Shown: positions 18,186-26,801 of the stretch, in pieces
Layout of the letters: each line of letters opens with the position of its first letter
Position numbering within the stretch: the stretch's first letter is position 1
DNA from: Nocardioidaceae bacterium SCSIO 66511
Lineage (GTDB): Bacteria; Actinomycetota; Actinomycetes; Propionibacteriales; Nocardioidaceae
Length of the DNA stretch: 64,000 bases
Direction: 5' to 3'
Assembly (NCBI GenBank): GCA_023100825.1
Contig: CP095846.1
Span: forward strand, 2,790,001 to 2,854,000
The notes under the pieces: generated by a model
Seen by the model: the letters and a program-made list of their open reading frames with translations, nothing else
Database searches by the model: none
Told to the model about the DNA's origin: nothing
Program-made: the position numbers and the translations under genes

Positions 18186-18944
18186 GTGACCGTGCACCCG
18201 CTCGCGCGACCTGTCGCAGTCGACGCCGGCCCCACCGGTGTCCTCCTCTGCCATGGCTTCACCGGATCACCTGCGTCGATGACTCCGTGGGCCGACTTCC
18301 TCGTCGAGCGCGGCTACTCCGTACGCGTGCCCCGCCTCCCTGGCCACGGCACGACCTGGCGCGAGCTCAACCGCACCCGCTGGACCGACTGGTACGCCGA
18401 GGTCGACCGCGCGTACACCGAGCTGCGCGAGCGATGCGAGCGGGTAGTCGTCGCCGGGTTGTCGATGGGCGGCTGCCTCGCGCTCCGGCTCGCCGAGCAC
18501 CACCGCGACGTCGCCGCCGTCGTACTCGTCAACCCCGCGGTGAACCTCGAACGCAAGGACATGCTCCTGGTGCCGTTCGTACGACATTTCGTGCCCTCGA
18601 TCGGAGGCATCGGCAGCGACATCCGCAAGGACGGCGTCGAGGAGAGCGGGTACGACCGGACCCCGCTGCACGCGTTGCACTCGCAGACCAAGATGTGGAA
18701 GGACGTACGAGAGAACCTCTCCAGCGTCGACCAGCCGGTGTTGTTGTTCCGCTCGGTGACCGATCACGTGGTCGACGCATCGTCCGCGCCGATCATCCTC
18801 GACGGCATCACTTCGGACTCGAAACGCGAGGTGCTGTTGCACAACAGCTTCCACGTCGCCACACTCGATCACGACATGGATCTCATCTTCGCCGAGTCGG
18901 CCGACTTCATCGCCGAGCATGCGGGGGCGACCGGTGTCGGGTAG
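18186..18944 (+). CDS. Alpha/beta hydrolase, Est30-type carboxylesterase
   Basis: A 252-residue serine hydrolase starting at GTG 18186. The oxyanion segment is LLCHGFTGSPASM, the nucleophile elbow is GLSMGG (Ser93), the acid is the Asp in RSVTDHVVD and the catalytic His is in NSFHVATLDHD. The family hydrolyses short or medium-chain esters and monoglycerides. The next gene overlaps its end by 26 bp on the same strand, so they form a two-gene operon. Its position beside a PlsC gene fits lipid turnover but does not prove it. Confidence 0.88.
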   Translation: MTVHPLARPVAVDAGPTGVLLCHGFTGSPASMTPWADFLVERGYSVRVPRLPGHGTTWRELNRTRWTDWYAEVDRAYTELRERCERVVVAGLSMGGCLALRLAEHHRDVAAVVLVNPAVNLERKDMLLVPFVRHFVPSIGGIGSDIRKDGVEESGYDRTPLHALHSQTKMWKDVRENLSSVDQPVLLFRSVTDHVVDASSAPIILDGITSDSKREVLLHNSFHVATLDHDMDLIFAESADFIAEHAGATGVG

Positions 18945-19425
18945 CACGGGGCGTCGCCCGGGTGACCCGGACGACGTCGACCTGGAGTTCGAGCGCATCG
19001 TCGCCGGCCTGGAGCTGGAGACGCCGGACTTCGACGACCCGTCGTCGGAGTCATCGGAGTCGTCCGACCCGGACACCACCTCGACCGAGGACGACCTCCA
19101 GCCGACGTCCGGGCCGTTGTTCGACCCGCGGATGTCCGATCCGATGTCGCGCCAGGACTACGAGGACGCCCAGGACCCGCTCGACGGAGACGACCACTTC
19201 GTACCCCCCGACCCACCGAAGCAGCGGATGCGTCCGCTCACCTGGCTCGGCTGGCTGGGCGCAGTCGGCACGCCGGTGTTCATGGTGCTGGTCGCGATCT
19301 TCGGCTGGTACATCCCCGGCGAGCTCGCTGCGATCCTGGTCGGGGGCTTCGTCGCCGGTGTGGTCTACCTGATCATGACGGTCAGCCGTGACCCCGGCGA
19401 CTGGGACGACGGCGCCGTCATCTGA
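18919..19425 (+). CDS. Acidic-linker two-helix membrane protein
   Basis: A 168-residue protein. The N-terminal 95 residues are Asp/Glu/Ser-rich and probably disordered (SSESSESSDPD). Then come RMRPLTWLGWLGAVG and two transmembrane helices (about residues 100-150), with a short acidic tail. It overlaps the esterase gene by 26 bp; a GTG at 18934 would shorten the overlap. This is a common actinobacterial architecture with no assigned function. Confidence 0.7.
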   Translation: MRGRPVSGSTGRRPGDPDDVDLEFERIVAGLELETPDFDDPSSESSESSDPDTTSTEDDLQPTSGPLFDPRMSDPMSRQDYEDAQDPLDGDDHFVPPDPPKQRMRPLTWLGWLGAVGTPVFMVLVAIFGWYIPGELAAILVGGFVAGVVYLIMTVSRDPGDWDDGAVI

Positions 19426-19437
19426 GGCTCGCTGCCA

Positions 19438-20274
19438 CTACTCCGTGTCGGCCGCCTCCGCCTTGAGGTCCTGAGCGATCTCGGAGTCGGCGCCGAGGCT
19501 CGCGGCCAGTTCCTCGCCGAGCTCCTCCAGCTCCGCTCCTCCGGCCATCATCGACGTCAGCTCGTCGAGCGTGATGTCGGACTTCGCCCACTCGCCCATG
19601 CTGCGGCCGCGCCGCAGCAGCACGAACCTGTCACCGACCGGGTACGCGTGGTGCGGGTTGTGGGTGATGAACACGACGCCGAGCCCGCGCTCGCGCGCCT
19701 TCGCGATGTACTTCAGCACGACACCCGACTGCTTCACGCCGAGCGCTGCCGTCGGCTCGTCGAGGATCAGCACCCGCGCACCGAAGTAGACGGCACGCGC
19801 GATCGCGACACACTGCCGCTCACCGCCGGACAGCGTGCCGATCGGCTGGTCGACGTCGCGCAGGTCGATGCCCATCGCCGCCAGCTCGCTCTTCGTCGTA
19901 CGCCGCATGAAGTCGACGTCGAGGCGACGCAGCGGACCGGCCCCCTTGGTGGGCTCGGAGCCAAGGAAGAAGTTGCGCCACACGGGCATCAGCGGCACGA
20001 CGGCGAGGTCTTGGTACACGGTCGCGATGCCGAGCGACAACGCCGCCCGCGGCGAGCTCAGCTGCCTTGCCACGCCGTCGATCAGCAGCTCGCCGCTGCT
20101 GTGCTCGTGGGCGCCGGCGAGGATCTTGATGAAAGTCGACTTGCCCGCGCCGTTGTCGCCGAGCACGCAGGTCACCTGGCCCGCACCGACGGTCGTACTC
20201 ACGTCGCGCAGCGCGATCACGTTGCCGTACGTCTTGCCGACGTCGCGTACCTCGATCAAGCGTGCATCTGTCAT
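19438..20274 (-). CDS. Sugar ABC transporter ATP-binding protein
   Basis: A 278-residue single-domain ABC ATPase. It has Walker [10 protein letters not shown], signature LSGGERQ, Walker [10 protein letters not shown] and an H-loop in [13 protein letters not shown] single nucleotide-binding domain resembles FrcA-type fructose importers rather than the double RbsA/MglA type. Its start overlaps the permease stop (ATGA at 20271-20274). It energises uptake by the binding protein and permease encoded just upstream. Confidence 0.92.
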   Translation of the reverse strand: MTDARLIEVRDVGKTYGNVIALRDVSTTVGAGQVTCVLGDNGAGKSTFIKILAGAHEHSSGELLIDGVARQLSSPRAALSLGIATVYQDLAVVPLMPVWRNFFLGSEPTKGAGPLRRLDVDFMRRTTKSELAAMGIDLRDVDQPIGTLSGGERQCVAIARAVYFGARVLILDEPTAALGVKQSGVVLKYIAKARERGLGVVFITHNPHHAYPVGDRFVLLRRGRSMGEWAKSDITLDELTSMMAGGAELEELGEELAASLGADSEIAQDLKAEAADTE

Positions 20275-21308
20275 CGCGACACCTCCGCCTGTTTACGTAC
20301 CCAGGTGTTCACGAGCACCGCGAGCAGCAGCATCACACCGAGGAACGTCATCAGCCAGTCGCTGTCCCAGCCGGCGTACACGATGCCCTTCTCGGTCATG
20401 CCGTAGATCAAGGCTCCGAGCGCGGCGCCGATCGCGGAGCCGTAGCCACCGGTGAGCAGGCAGCCGCCGACGACGGCGCAGATGATGAAGATGAACTCGT
20501 CACCGACGCCCTTCGCGCTGGTCACGCTCGCCGAGCCGAACAGGTCGATCATGCCGACCAGCCAGCCCGCGAACGCGGTCGTCATGAACAGCCCGATCTT
20601 GGTGCGATACAGCGGTACGCCGACCTGGCGCGCACTGGTGGCCGCGCCGCCGACCGCGAAGATCCAGTTACCGGCCTTCGTGCGAAGCAACACCCAGGTG
20701 GCGACGGCCGTCACGGCGATCCACCAGACCACCGAGATGCTGACGGAGGCACCGAACAGGAGCGAGACGTCGGCGGCGAAAACCGGCTCGATCGAGTCGA
20801 AGTACGGTACGTCGCGCATGCCCTGCACGGAGACGCCGCCGATGATCGCCTTCACCAACGCGAGGTTGAACCCCTGCAGTACGAAGAAGGTCGCCAGCGT
20901 GACGATGAAGCTCGGCAGGCCCGTTCGCATCACCAGGATGCCGTTGAGCGCACCGATCGCGAGGGCGAGGGCGAGGGCGATCAGCACCGCCACCCAGACG
21001 TTGACGCCGTAGTGCGTCGTGAGCACGCCGACGGTGAGTCCGGTCGTACCGATCATGGTGCCGGTCGAGAGGTCGAACTCGCCGCCGATCATCAGCATCG
21101 AGACGCCGACCGCCATGATGCCGATCCGGGCCGACGACTCCGTCCAGGTGGCGAATCCGGCATCGGTGAGGAACGTATCGGTGTACAGCGAGAAGAACAC
21201 GAACACGAGCAGCGCTGCGACCGCTGCGCCGACCTCGGGCCGGCGCAGCACGCGTACCAAGGTGGTAGCACCGCCGAGACGCTCGTCGGTGGTTGTGGTT
21301 GCCGACAT
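20271..21308 (-). CDS. Sugar ABC transporter permease (FrcC/RbsC family)
   Basis: A 345-residue membrane protein with about ten helices. [16 protein letters not shown] and the later [18 protein letters not shown] stretch are conserved in BPD_transp_2 permeases of monosaccharide importers. It lies 3 bp from the binding-protein gene and overlaps the ATPase gene by 4 bp, so the three are one operon. A second permease gene is absent; a homodimer is expected for this family. Confidence 0.92.
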   Translation of the reverse strand: MSATTTTDERLGGATTLVRVLRRPEVGAAVAALLVFVFFSLYTDTFLTDAGFATWTESSARIGIMAVGVSMLMIGGEFDLSTGTMIGTTGLTVGVLTTHYGVNVWVAVLIALALALAIGALNGILVMRTGLPSFIVTLATFFVLQGFNLALVKAIIGGVSVQGMRDVPYFDSIEPVFAADVSLLFGASVSISVVWWIAVTAVATWVLLRTKAGNWIFAVGGAATSARQVGVPLYRTKIGLFMTTAFAGWLVGMIDLFGSASVTSAKGVGDEFIFIICAVVGGCLLTGGYGSAIGAALGALIYGMTEKGIVYAGWDSDWLMTFLGVMLLLAVLVNTWVRKQAEVSR

Positions 21309-21311
21309 CGC

Positions 21312-22274
21312 TCAGCGAGTGCCGTTCTCGGCGTACTCGAGCACCTCGTCGGCGTTGTCCTTGGTGACGAACGCCGGGCCCGAGTAGACCGGCTTACCGC
21401 CGCCGACCTGATTGCCGTTGATCGCGTCCAGGTAGAGGAACTGCACGCCCAGATAGCCTTGCGTGTACGGCTGTTGGTCGATGGCGAAGGCGATCTTATC
21501 GGCCTGGATCTGCTTGATGAGGTCCTCGGACAGGTCGAACGTCCCGATCTGTACGTCGGCGCCCTCTCCGACGGCCTGCTGCGCGCCGAGCGCGACGTCG
21601 GCGTTGAGCGCCAGTACGCCGTCGATCGAGTCGTCGGCCTGCAGTGCGGCCTCGATGGAGTTCTTGGCCTCCTGCGCGTTCGAGCCGTCGACCTGGAGGT
21701 TCTCCATAGATCCGGAGAACTTGCTCTTCGCACCCGCGCAGCGCTGCTCGAGGCCGGTGTTGCCCGGCTCGTGGATGACGCAGATCAGCTTCTTCGCGCC
21801 GACCTCGCTGAACTTCTCGCCTGCCGCCTCTCCGGCGATCGTCTCGCTCTGCCCGACGTGGGTGATGGCGCCGAATGCCTTCGACTCGTCGATGCCGGAG
21901 TTGATGGTGATCACCGGGATGCCGGCGTCGACGGCCGCTTTCACCGACTTCTCGAGACCGTCGGGGTCGGCCATCGAGACGACGATCCCGTCGACGTCGT
22001 CGGCCACTGCGGAGTCGACGAGCTCGGCCTGCTTGGTGACGTCGGGGTCGGAGTTGTACTCGACGTCGACCCCGAGATCCTCGCCCGCCCGGTCGGCGCC
22101 GGACTTCACGACACTCCAGAACGCGTCATCCGGCCTCGCGTGGGTGACGACCGCGTACGTCAGGTCGAGATCGGACGCGTCCTCGGCACCGTCGTCCTCC
22201 TGGCCCGTGCCGCTGCACGCGGTGAGCATCAGGGCTGTGGCCGCGGCCACAGCGGCGATCCGCAGAGTCTTCAT
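21312..22274 (-). CDS. Sugar-binding lipoprotein of ABC importer
   Basis: A 320-residue periplasmic-binding-protein-like lipoprotein. The ATG at 22274 starts a signal peptide ending in LTACSG, a lipobox with the acylated Cys near residue 19. The longer open frame upstream is not coding. The type I fold is visible in DDVDGIVVSMADPDGL, INSGIDESKAFGAITHVGQ and LALNADVALGAQQAVGEG, typical of ribose, fructose or inositol binding proteins. The ligand is undetermined; the dehydrogenase upstream suggests a cyclitol or sugar. Confidence 0.92.
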   Translation of the reverse strand: MKTLRIAAVAAATALMLTACSGTGQEDDGAEDASDLDLTYAVVTHARPDDAFWSVVKSGADRAGEDLGVDVEYNSDPDVTKQAELVDSAVADDVDGIVVSMADPDGLEKSVKAAVDAGIPVITINSGIDESKAFGAITHVGQSETIAGEAAGEKFSEVGAKKLICVIHEPGNTGLEQRCAGAKSKFSGSMENLQVDGSNAQEAKNSIEAALQADDSIDGVLALNADVALGAQQAVGEGADVQIGTFDLSEDLIKQIQADKIAFAIDQQPYTQGYLGVQFLYLDAINGNQVGGGKPVYSGPAFVTKDNADEVLEYAENGTR

Positions 22275-22308
22275 GGCAGGCGTACTCCTCGTTGTCGGTG
22301 CGCTCCCT

Positions 22309-23307
22309 CTACCGGCGCACATCCGAAAGGTAGACGACACGGTCGTCTGCGCGCGACATCTCGCACGCTTCGGCGATGTAGAAGGCTTCCAGGGCGTCGC
22401 CCGGAGTGCACGGCGACTCGCCGCCCTCGCGTACGAGCCGGACGAACGCCGCGAGCTCGGCGACGTACGCATCGGCGAAGCGTTCGGGGAACGCGGTGTA
22501 CGCCGGACCGGACGGGAACGTGACACCGGGCTCGGTCGAGCGCAGCGGCGTCTTGTCGTCGAGCCCGGTGCTCACCGAGCCCTCGGAGCCAAACGCCTCC
22601 AGGCGGATGTCATAGCCCGCGGCGTTGTAACGCGTCACCGAGACGACAGCCAGAGCGTCGTCGTCGAAGCGCAGCGTCGCGCTGGCGGTGTCGACATCGC
22701 CGTGTGCGCTGAAGAACGACGCACCGCGATTCGAGCCGGTCGCGTAGACCGACACGACCTCGCGGCCGGTCACCCAGCGCACGCTGTCGAAGTCGTGCAC
22801 CGCACAGTCGATGAAGATGCCGCCGGAGCTCGCGACGTACTCCTCGGGCGGCGGAGCGGGGTCGAGTGTCGTGGACCGCAACGTGTGCAACCAGCCGAGT
22901 CGTCCGGACTCGATCTCCTTGCGTGCTTGGACATAACCGGCATCGAACCGGCGTTGAAAACCGATCTGTACGGGTACGCCCGTGCCGTCGATCGCGGCGA
23001 TCACCTCGAGCGTGCCGGCGACGTCGGACGCGACCGGCTTCTCGCAGAAGACCGGGATGCGATGCTCAACGGCACGCCGGATCAGCACCGGATGGGAGTC
23101 TGTGGCCGAAGCGATGACGACCGCATCAATGGACTGCTCGAACAGCTCGTCGACCGACGAGGTGTACGAATGCCCCGCCTTCTTCGCGACGATCTGAGCA
23201 CGGTCGGCATCGGCATCGGTGACGGTCACGTCGAGATCTTCCAAGCCGGCAAGGATCTCGGCGTGCATCGCGCCGATTCGACCCGCGCCAACGAGCCCGA
23301 TTCTCAT
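22309..23307 (-). CDS. Gfo/Idh/MocA oxidoreductase, inositol dehydrogenase-like
   Basis: A 332-residue NAD(P)-dependent dehydrogenase. The Rossmann motif is GAGRIG (7-12) and the catalytic lysine is in CEKP (Lys90). A C-terminal FIDCAVHDFDSVRW contains the conserved His/Asp pair. It is closest in style to IolG-type inositol 2-dehydrogenases. It is the first gene of the importer operon and diverges from the GntR regulator, so it probably oxidises the imported compound. A paired consensus promoter lies just upstream. Confidence 0.9.
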   Translation of the reverse strand: MRIGLVGAGRIGAMHAEILAGLEDLDVTVTDADADRAQIVAKKAGHSYTSSVDELFEQSIDAVVIASATDSHPVLIRRAVEHRIPVFCEKPVASDVAGTLEVIAAIDGTGVPVQIGFQRRFDAGYVQARKEIESGRLGWLHTLRSTTLDPAPPPEEYVASSGGIFIDCAVHDFDSVRWVTGREVVSVYATGSNRGASFFSAHGDVDTASATLRFDDDALAVVSVTRYNAAGYDIRLEAFGSEGSVSTGLDDKTPLRSTEPGVTFPSGPAYTAFPERFADAYVAELAAFVRLVREGGESPCTPGDALEAFYIAEACEMSRADDRVVYLSDVRR

Positions 23308-23355
23308 GCTTCCTCCGTCGCGTGGGTGCGGTCGTACGATGCCAGCGGCGAATCC

Positions 23356-23384
23356 AGTGTGAGCGGCGCCACGCGCGCTGTCAA
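23356..23384 (-). promoter_or_regulatory. Consensus-like promoter for the ABC importer operon
   Basis: On minus, TTGACA (23384-23379), a 17-bp spacer and CACACT (23361-23356) form a good sigma-A-like promoter about 50 bp before the dehydrogenase start. The region just upstream, 23384-23420, is unusually A/T-rich for this genome. Confidence 0.55.
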
Positions 23385-23401
23385 CACTTTGTTAGGACAT
23401 A

Positions 23402-23432
23402 TTGACGTTGAAACATAACGGTTCCGTAGACT
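23402..23432 (+). promoter_or_regulatory. Probable promoter of the GntR regulator gene
   Basis: TTGACG (23402-23407), a 19-bp spacer and TAGACT (23427-23432) lie 31 bp before the ATG at 23464, which has CGGAGG as ribosome site. The flanking GTTA...TAAC ends (23391-23419) could be part of a GntR operator covering both divergent promoters. Confidence 0.45.
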
Positions 23433-23463
23433 GCGCAACGTACGTGTCGAACTCGGAGGCTGC

Positions 23464-24204
23464 ATGGCGAACGACCCCCGCATCACCTTGGACCGGTCCA
23501 GCCCGGTGCCGTTGTATTTCCAGGTCGCCGAGCAGCTCGAGGCGGCGATCCTCGACGGCAGGCTCGCACCCGGCGACCGGATCAGCAACGAGGTGGCGCT
23601 CGCACACGAACTGGGGCTGTCACGTCCGACCATGCGGCAGGCGATTCAGGTGCTCGTCGACAAGGGGATGCTCGTACGCAAACGCGGTGTCGGCACCCAG
23701 GTCGTACACGGCAAAATCCGGCGGTCGGTCGAGCTCACCAGCCTGTACGACGATCTGAACACGGCGGGACAGAGCCCGCGCACGGAGGTTCTCGGGCTCG
23801 AGATCGCCGTCACCACCGAGGAGATCGCGGCCGAACTCCAGGTCGAGCCCGGCGAGCCCGCGTGGTCGCTGCAACGCCTTCGCTACATCGGCGACGAACC
23901 ACTCGCGCTCATGCACAACTACCTACCGGCCGAGACGCTCGACCTGAACGCGATCGATCTGGAGAACCACGGCCTGTACGAGGCGCTGCGGCGTACCGGC
24001 CTGCACATGCGCGTCGCCCAACAACGCATTGGTGCCCGCCGTGCGGAGGCGCGCGAGGCCCGACTGCTCGGCGAGAGGCGCGGCTCTCCCCTACTCACCA
24101 TGCGGCGCACGGCGTACGACGATGCAGGGCGAGTGGTCGAGTACGGCACCCATGTCTACCGCCCCGAGCTCTACACGTTCGAGATCACCCTGGTCGACCG
24201 CTGA
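23464..24204 (+). CDS. GntR/HutC-family transcriptional regulator
   Basis: A 246-residue regulator. The winged HTH occupies the N-terminus (SPVPLYFQVAEQLEAAI, then LGLSRPTMRQAIQVLVDKG and RKRGVGTQV). A UTRA ligand-binding domain follows (about residues 90-240, with LQRLRYIGDEPLALMHNYLP). It diverges from the sugar ABC operon and very probably represses it, with release by a sugar phosphate or other effector. A CGGAGG site precedes the ATG. Confidence 0.92.
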   Translation: MANDPRITLDRSSPVPLYFQVAEQLEAAILDGRLAPGDRISNEVALAHELGLSRPTMRQAIQVLVDKGMLVRKRGVGTQVVHGKIRRSVELTSLYDDLNTAGQSPRTEVLGLEIAVTTEEIAAELQVEPGEPAWSLQRLRYIGDEPLALMHNYLPAETLDLNAIDLENHGLYEALRRTGLHMRVAQQRIGARRAEAREARLLGERRGSPLLTMRRTAYDDAGRVVEYGTHVYRPELYTFEITLVDR

Positions 24205-24218
24205 GCGCCGGCGTGAAA

Positions 24219-24350
24219 TACCACGGGCCCATGGTAATCCGCGCCACTCACCAGCAAATTTGCCCACTAGCGGCGTGGTTTACCACGGGCCCATAGCAAA
24301 CCGCGGGCTTCGGTTTACCCCGTCACCGTGGTGAACTCCGTAAACCGCGG
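24219..24350. repeat. Palindromic repeat cluster between convergent genes
   Basis: Two near-identical 25-mers beginning TACCACGGGCCCAT lie at 24219-24243 and 24281-24305 (3 mismatches). To the right, GGTTTAC (24312-24318) pairs with GTAAACC (24340-24346) around the palindrome TCACCGTGGTGA (24323-24334). AAACCG (24298-24303) also pairs with CGGTTT (24311-24316). The region joins the GntR gene and a ROK gene tail to tail and probably folds into alternative hairpins. It may be a bidirectional terminator or a genome-wide repeat. Confidence 0.75.
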
Positions 24351-24358
24351 GCGCCCGA

Positions 24359-25432
24359 CTATTCGCCGGATGTCGCGCGACGGGTCGAGAAGCGCGACGA
24401 GATCGGAGTGGGCTCGCGCAGACGTGAACGTAGCGGCGCGTTACGTGTCGAGGTACGCGGCGAGCGCCGCCGGCGACGGCGGCGGAACGTACGCGACATG
24501 TCCGCGGCGCCGATCATGCCGGCGTCGGGGCCGAGGTGCGCGCGTACGATGCGCGCCTCCGAGCGGTAGCCGCGTCCGGTGAGCGTACGCCGGAACGCGG
24601 CACGCGCCGGCTCGATCAACAGCTCGTTGGCCTCCGAGACACCGCCGCCGATGACGAACAGGCCGCTGTCGAACGCCGCCGCCAAACCGGCGATACCGAC
24701 GCCGAGCCAGTCCCCGACTTCCGCGAGCAGCGCGATCGCCTCGGGATCACCCTCGCGCGCCACCTCGCTCACCAACGGACCGGTGATGCGCGATGGGTCG
24801 CCGTCGACCTTGTCCAGCAGCCGATGCGCCAGCGGAGAATTGCCCTCCGCGAGGATCTTCGCCTCACGCACCAGCGCGTTGCCACTCGCGTACTGCTCCC
24901 AGCAGCCACGGTTGCCGCATTCGCACCGATGGCCCTGCGGTACGACCTGCATGTGCCCGAACTCCCCCGCCAGCCCCCAGCGGCCGCGGTGCAGTTGGCC
25001 GCCGATGACCAGCGCGCCGCCGATCCCGGTGCCGAGGGTGATGCAGATGAGGTCTTCTTCGTTCTGTGCCGCGCCGAAGCGCCACTCCGCCCACGCGGCG
25101 GCGTTGGCGTCGTTGTCGACGAGCACGGACAGGCCGATGCGGCGGTGTACGGCATCGCGCAACGGCTCGTTGCGCCACGCCAGATGCGGCGAGAACAACA
25201 CCGTCGAGCGGGTCGCATCGACGAACCCGGCAGCGCCGATGCCCACCGATGTGATGTGGTGCCCCGCGCGCAGTTCGTCGACGATCTCGACGATGGTGTT
25301 CAGCACCTCCTGCGGGCTGGTCGTCGGAGTCTCCCGCCGCAGACGGGCGCGTACGTGACCGTCCAGATCGACGACTCCGGCGGCAACCTTCGTACCGCCG
25401 ATGTCGATTCCGATCGCAAGGCGCTCAGCCAT
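24359..25432 (-). CDS. ROK-family sugar kinase (glucokinase-like) with odd C-terminus
   Basis: A 357-residue ROK kinase. It has the phosphate motif GIDIGGTKVAAGVVD, the catalytic segment VDNDANAAAWAEW and the zinc motif CECGNRGCWEQY. Conserved sequence ends at MIGAAD about 45 residues before the stop; the tail is Arg/Ser/Thr-rich with poor codon use. In another frame the DNA would encode the short, well-biased ending YVPPPSPAALAAYLDT and stop at 24441, so a frameshift near 24490 is possible. It is 20 bp downstream of a second ROK gene. Confidence 0.85.
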   Translation of the reverse strand: MAERLAIGIDIGGTKVAAGVVDLDGHVRARLRRETPTTSPQEVLNTIVEIVDELRAGHHITSVGIGAAGFVDATRSTVLFSPHLAWRNEPLRDAVHRRIGLSVLVDNDANAAAWAEWRFGAAQNEEDLICITLGTGIGGALVIGGQLHRGRWGLAGEFGHMQVVPQGHRCECGNRGCWEQYASGNALVREAKILAEGNSPLAHRLLDKVDGDPSRITGPLVSEVAREGDPEAIALLAEVGDWLGVGIAGLAAAFDSGLFVIGGGVSEANELLIEPARAAFRRTLTGRGYRSEARIVRAHLGPDAGMIGAADMSRTFRRRRRRRSPRTSTRNAPLRSRLREPTPISSRFSTRRATSGE

Positions 25433-25452
25433 GATGTGTCCCCCTCATCCCT

Positions 25453-26397
25453 TCACGGTATCCGGGCGAGGTCTGCCGCACCCACAAGCCCCGCCTCGTT
25501 ACCGAGAGTGGCAAGGCGCAACTCCGCATGCGGACGAGCCGTGCCGGCCGAGAGATGGCGTACGAAGGCCTCCTGCACCGGCCCCATCAACAGATCGCCG
25601 GCCGCAGCAACGCCGCCGCCGATCGCGATCGTGGTCGGGTCGAGCACCGAGGCCAACGACGCGAGACCCTGCCCTACCCATGACCCCGCATCGGCGATCA
25701 GATCGATGGCCAGCGGGTCGCCGGCCTGTGCGGCCTCGGTGACCATCGGGCCCGTGACGCCATCGGGGTCGCCACCGGCCAGATCGGCCAATGGCTTCGC
25801 TGCGACCATCCGCGCGCGGATCCGGTCGGCGGCCTCGCGTACGAGTGCACGACCGCTGCCGTACTGCTCCCAGCAGCCGTACTGCCCGCACCCGCACAAG
25901 ATGCCGGCCGGGACCATCCGCAGATGCCCCACCTCTGCCGCGACGCCGAACCCGCCGCGGAAAAGCTGACCGGCATGGATGATGCCGGCACCGATCCCGG
26001 TGCCGACGGTGACGAGTAGGAGGTCATCGACGTCGGCGCCCGCGCCGAACCTGAACTCTCCCCAGGCGGCCGCGTTGGCGTCGTTCTCGACGACGACCTT
26101 GAGCCCGACGAGATCCTGTACGCGAGCGGCCAACGGCTCGTCGTACCAGTCGATGTTCGGTGCGAACAGCACAGTCGACCGCGACGCGTCGACAAATCCC
26201 GCGGCGCCGATCCCGACGGCTTCGATATCGCGTTTGCGGCGGAGGTCGTCGACCAGGTCGGCAACCGTCTCCGCCAGCGCGGCCGGATCGGTTGCCGGCG
26301 TGTCCCGCACATCGTCGATGACGATCGTGCCCGACTCGTCCACGACGCCGGCCGCGATCTTGGTGCCCCCGATGTCAACGCCGACGGTCAGTCCCAT
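25453..26397 (-). CDS. ROK-family sugar kinase (glucokinase-like)
   Basis: A 314-residue ROK kinase. The motifs are GVDIGGTKIAAGVVD, VENDANAAAWGEFRFG, TVGTGIGAG and zinc-binding CGCGQYGCWEQYG. It ends normally at AGLVGAADLARIP. It is a paralogue of the gene just downstream, so this is a tandem duplication with separate fates. Family members phosphorylate glucose or related hexoses with ATP or polyphosphate. Its start overlaps the upstream CxxC-protein gene by 10 bp. Confidence 0.9.
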   Translation of the reverse strand: MGLTVGVDIGGTKIAAGVVDESGTIVIDDVRDTPATDPAALAETVADLVDDLRRKRDIEAVGIGAAGFVDASRSTVLFAPNIDWYDEPLAARVQDLVGLKVVVENDANAAAWGEFRFGAGADVDDLLLVTVGTGIGAGIIHAGQLFRGGFGVAAEVGHLRMVPAGILCGCGQYGCWEQYGSGRALVREAADRIRARMVAAKPLADLAGGDPDGVTGPMVTEAAQAGDPLAIDLIADAGSWVGQGLASLASVLDPTTIAIGGGVAAAGDLLMGPVQEAFVRHLSAGTARPHAELRLATLGNEAGLVGAADLARIP

Positions 26398-26801
26398 TGC
26401 CCGTCCTCCGACAGGTCGATGTTCTCGACGCGTGAGTCACGCGCCGACGGTTCATGGCTCGAGTGCTGGGCAGCGAACGATTCGAACACCCCGCGCGCAG
26501 CAGCCGCGAGCGAAGCGGCCGACGCCGTCAACTGCTCGCGTACCTCCGGGCTCGCCGTACGTACGAAGGAGATCGTCTGGCACACCGGGCAGATCTGGCA
26601 GGATGCCGATCCGTCGGCGATGTGCGGCCCGTGATCGGCCGAGGGTCCGCTGCGCCCGTCGGCATCGGAGTCTGCGGAGCCCTCCGGACGTGCCGTCTGT
26701 TCCGCGTCAGGCGGCGTACGGTCGGCGATACCCGAAACCACACCCATCAACTTGGCCAACTCCTCGGCCAAGGTGCCCACCGAATCGTCCTGCTCAGCCA
26801 T
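26388..26801 (-). CDS. Actinobacterial CxxC protein (DUF5304-like)
   Basis: A 137-residue protein from ATG 26801. The N-terminal EELAKLMGVVSGIAD is followed by an acidic variable linker. A conserved CQICPVCQTISFVR with a Cys-x-x-Cys-x-x-Cys pattern comes next, and then a helix (PEVREQLTASAASLAAAARG). It probably binds a metal or forms a small ribbon. It overlaps the ArsA-type ATPase gene by 8 bp and the ROK gene by 10 bp, so it belongs to their operon. DUF5304 assignment is from memory of the gene neighbourhood. Confidence 0.7.
   Translation of the reverse strand: MAEQDDSVGTLAEELAKLMGVVSGIADRTPPDAEQTARPEGSADSDADGRSGPSADHGPHIADGSASCQICPVCQTISFVRTASPEVREQLTASAASLAAAARGVFESFAAQHSSHEPSARDSRVENIDLSEDGQWD

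Noticed and set aside
20262-22523. Plus-strand open frame of 753 codons over the ABC operon
   Set aside because: It is antisense to three genes with clear motifs and has no domain of its own.
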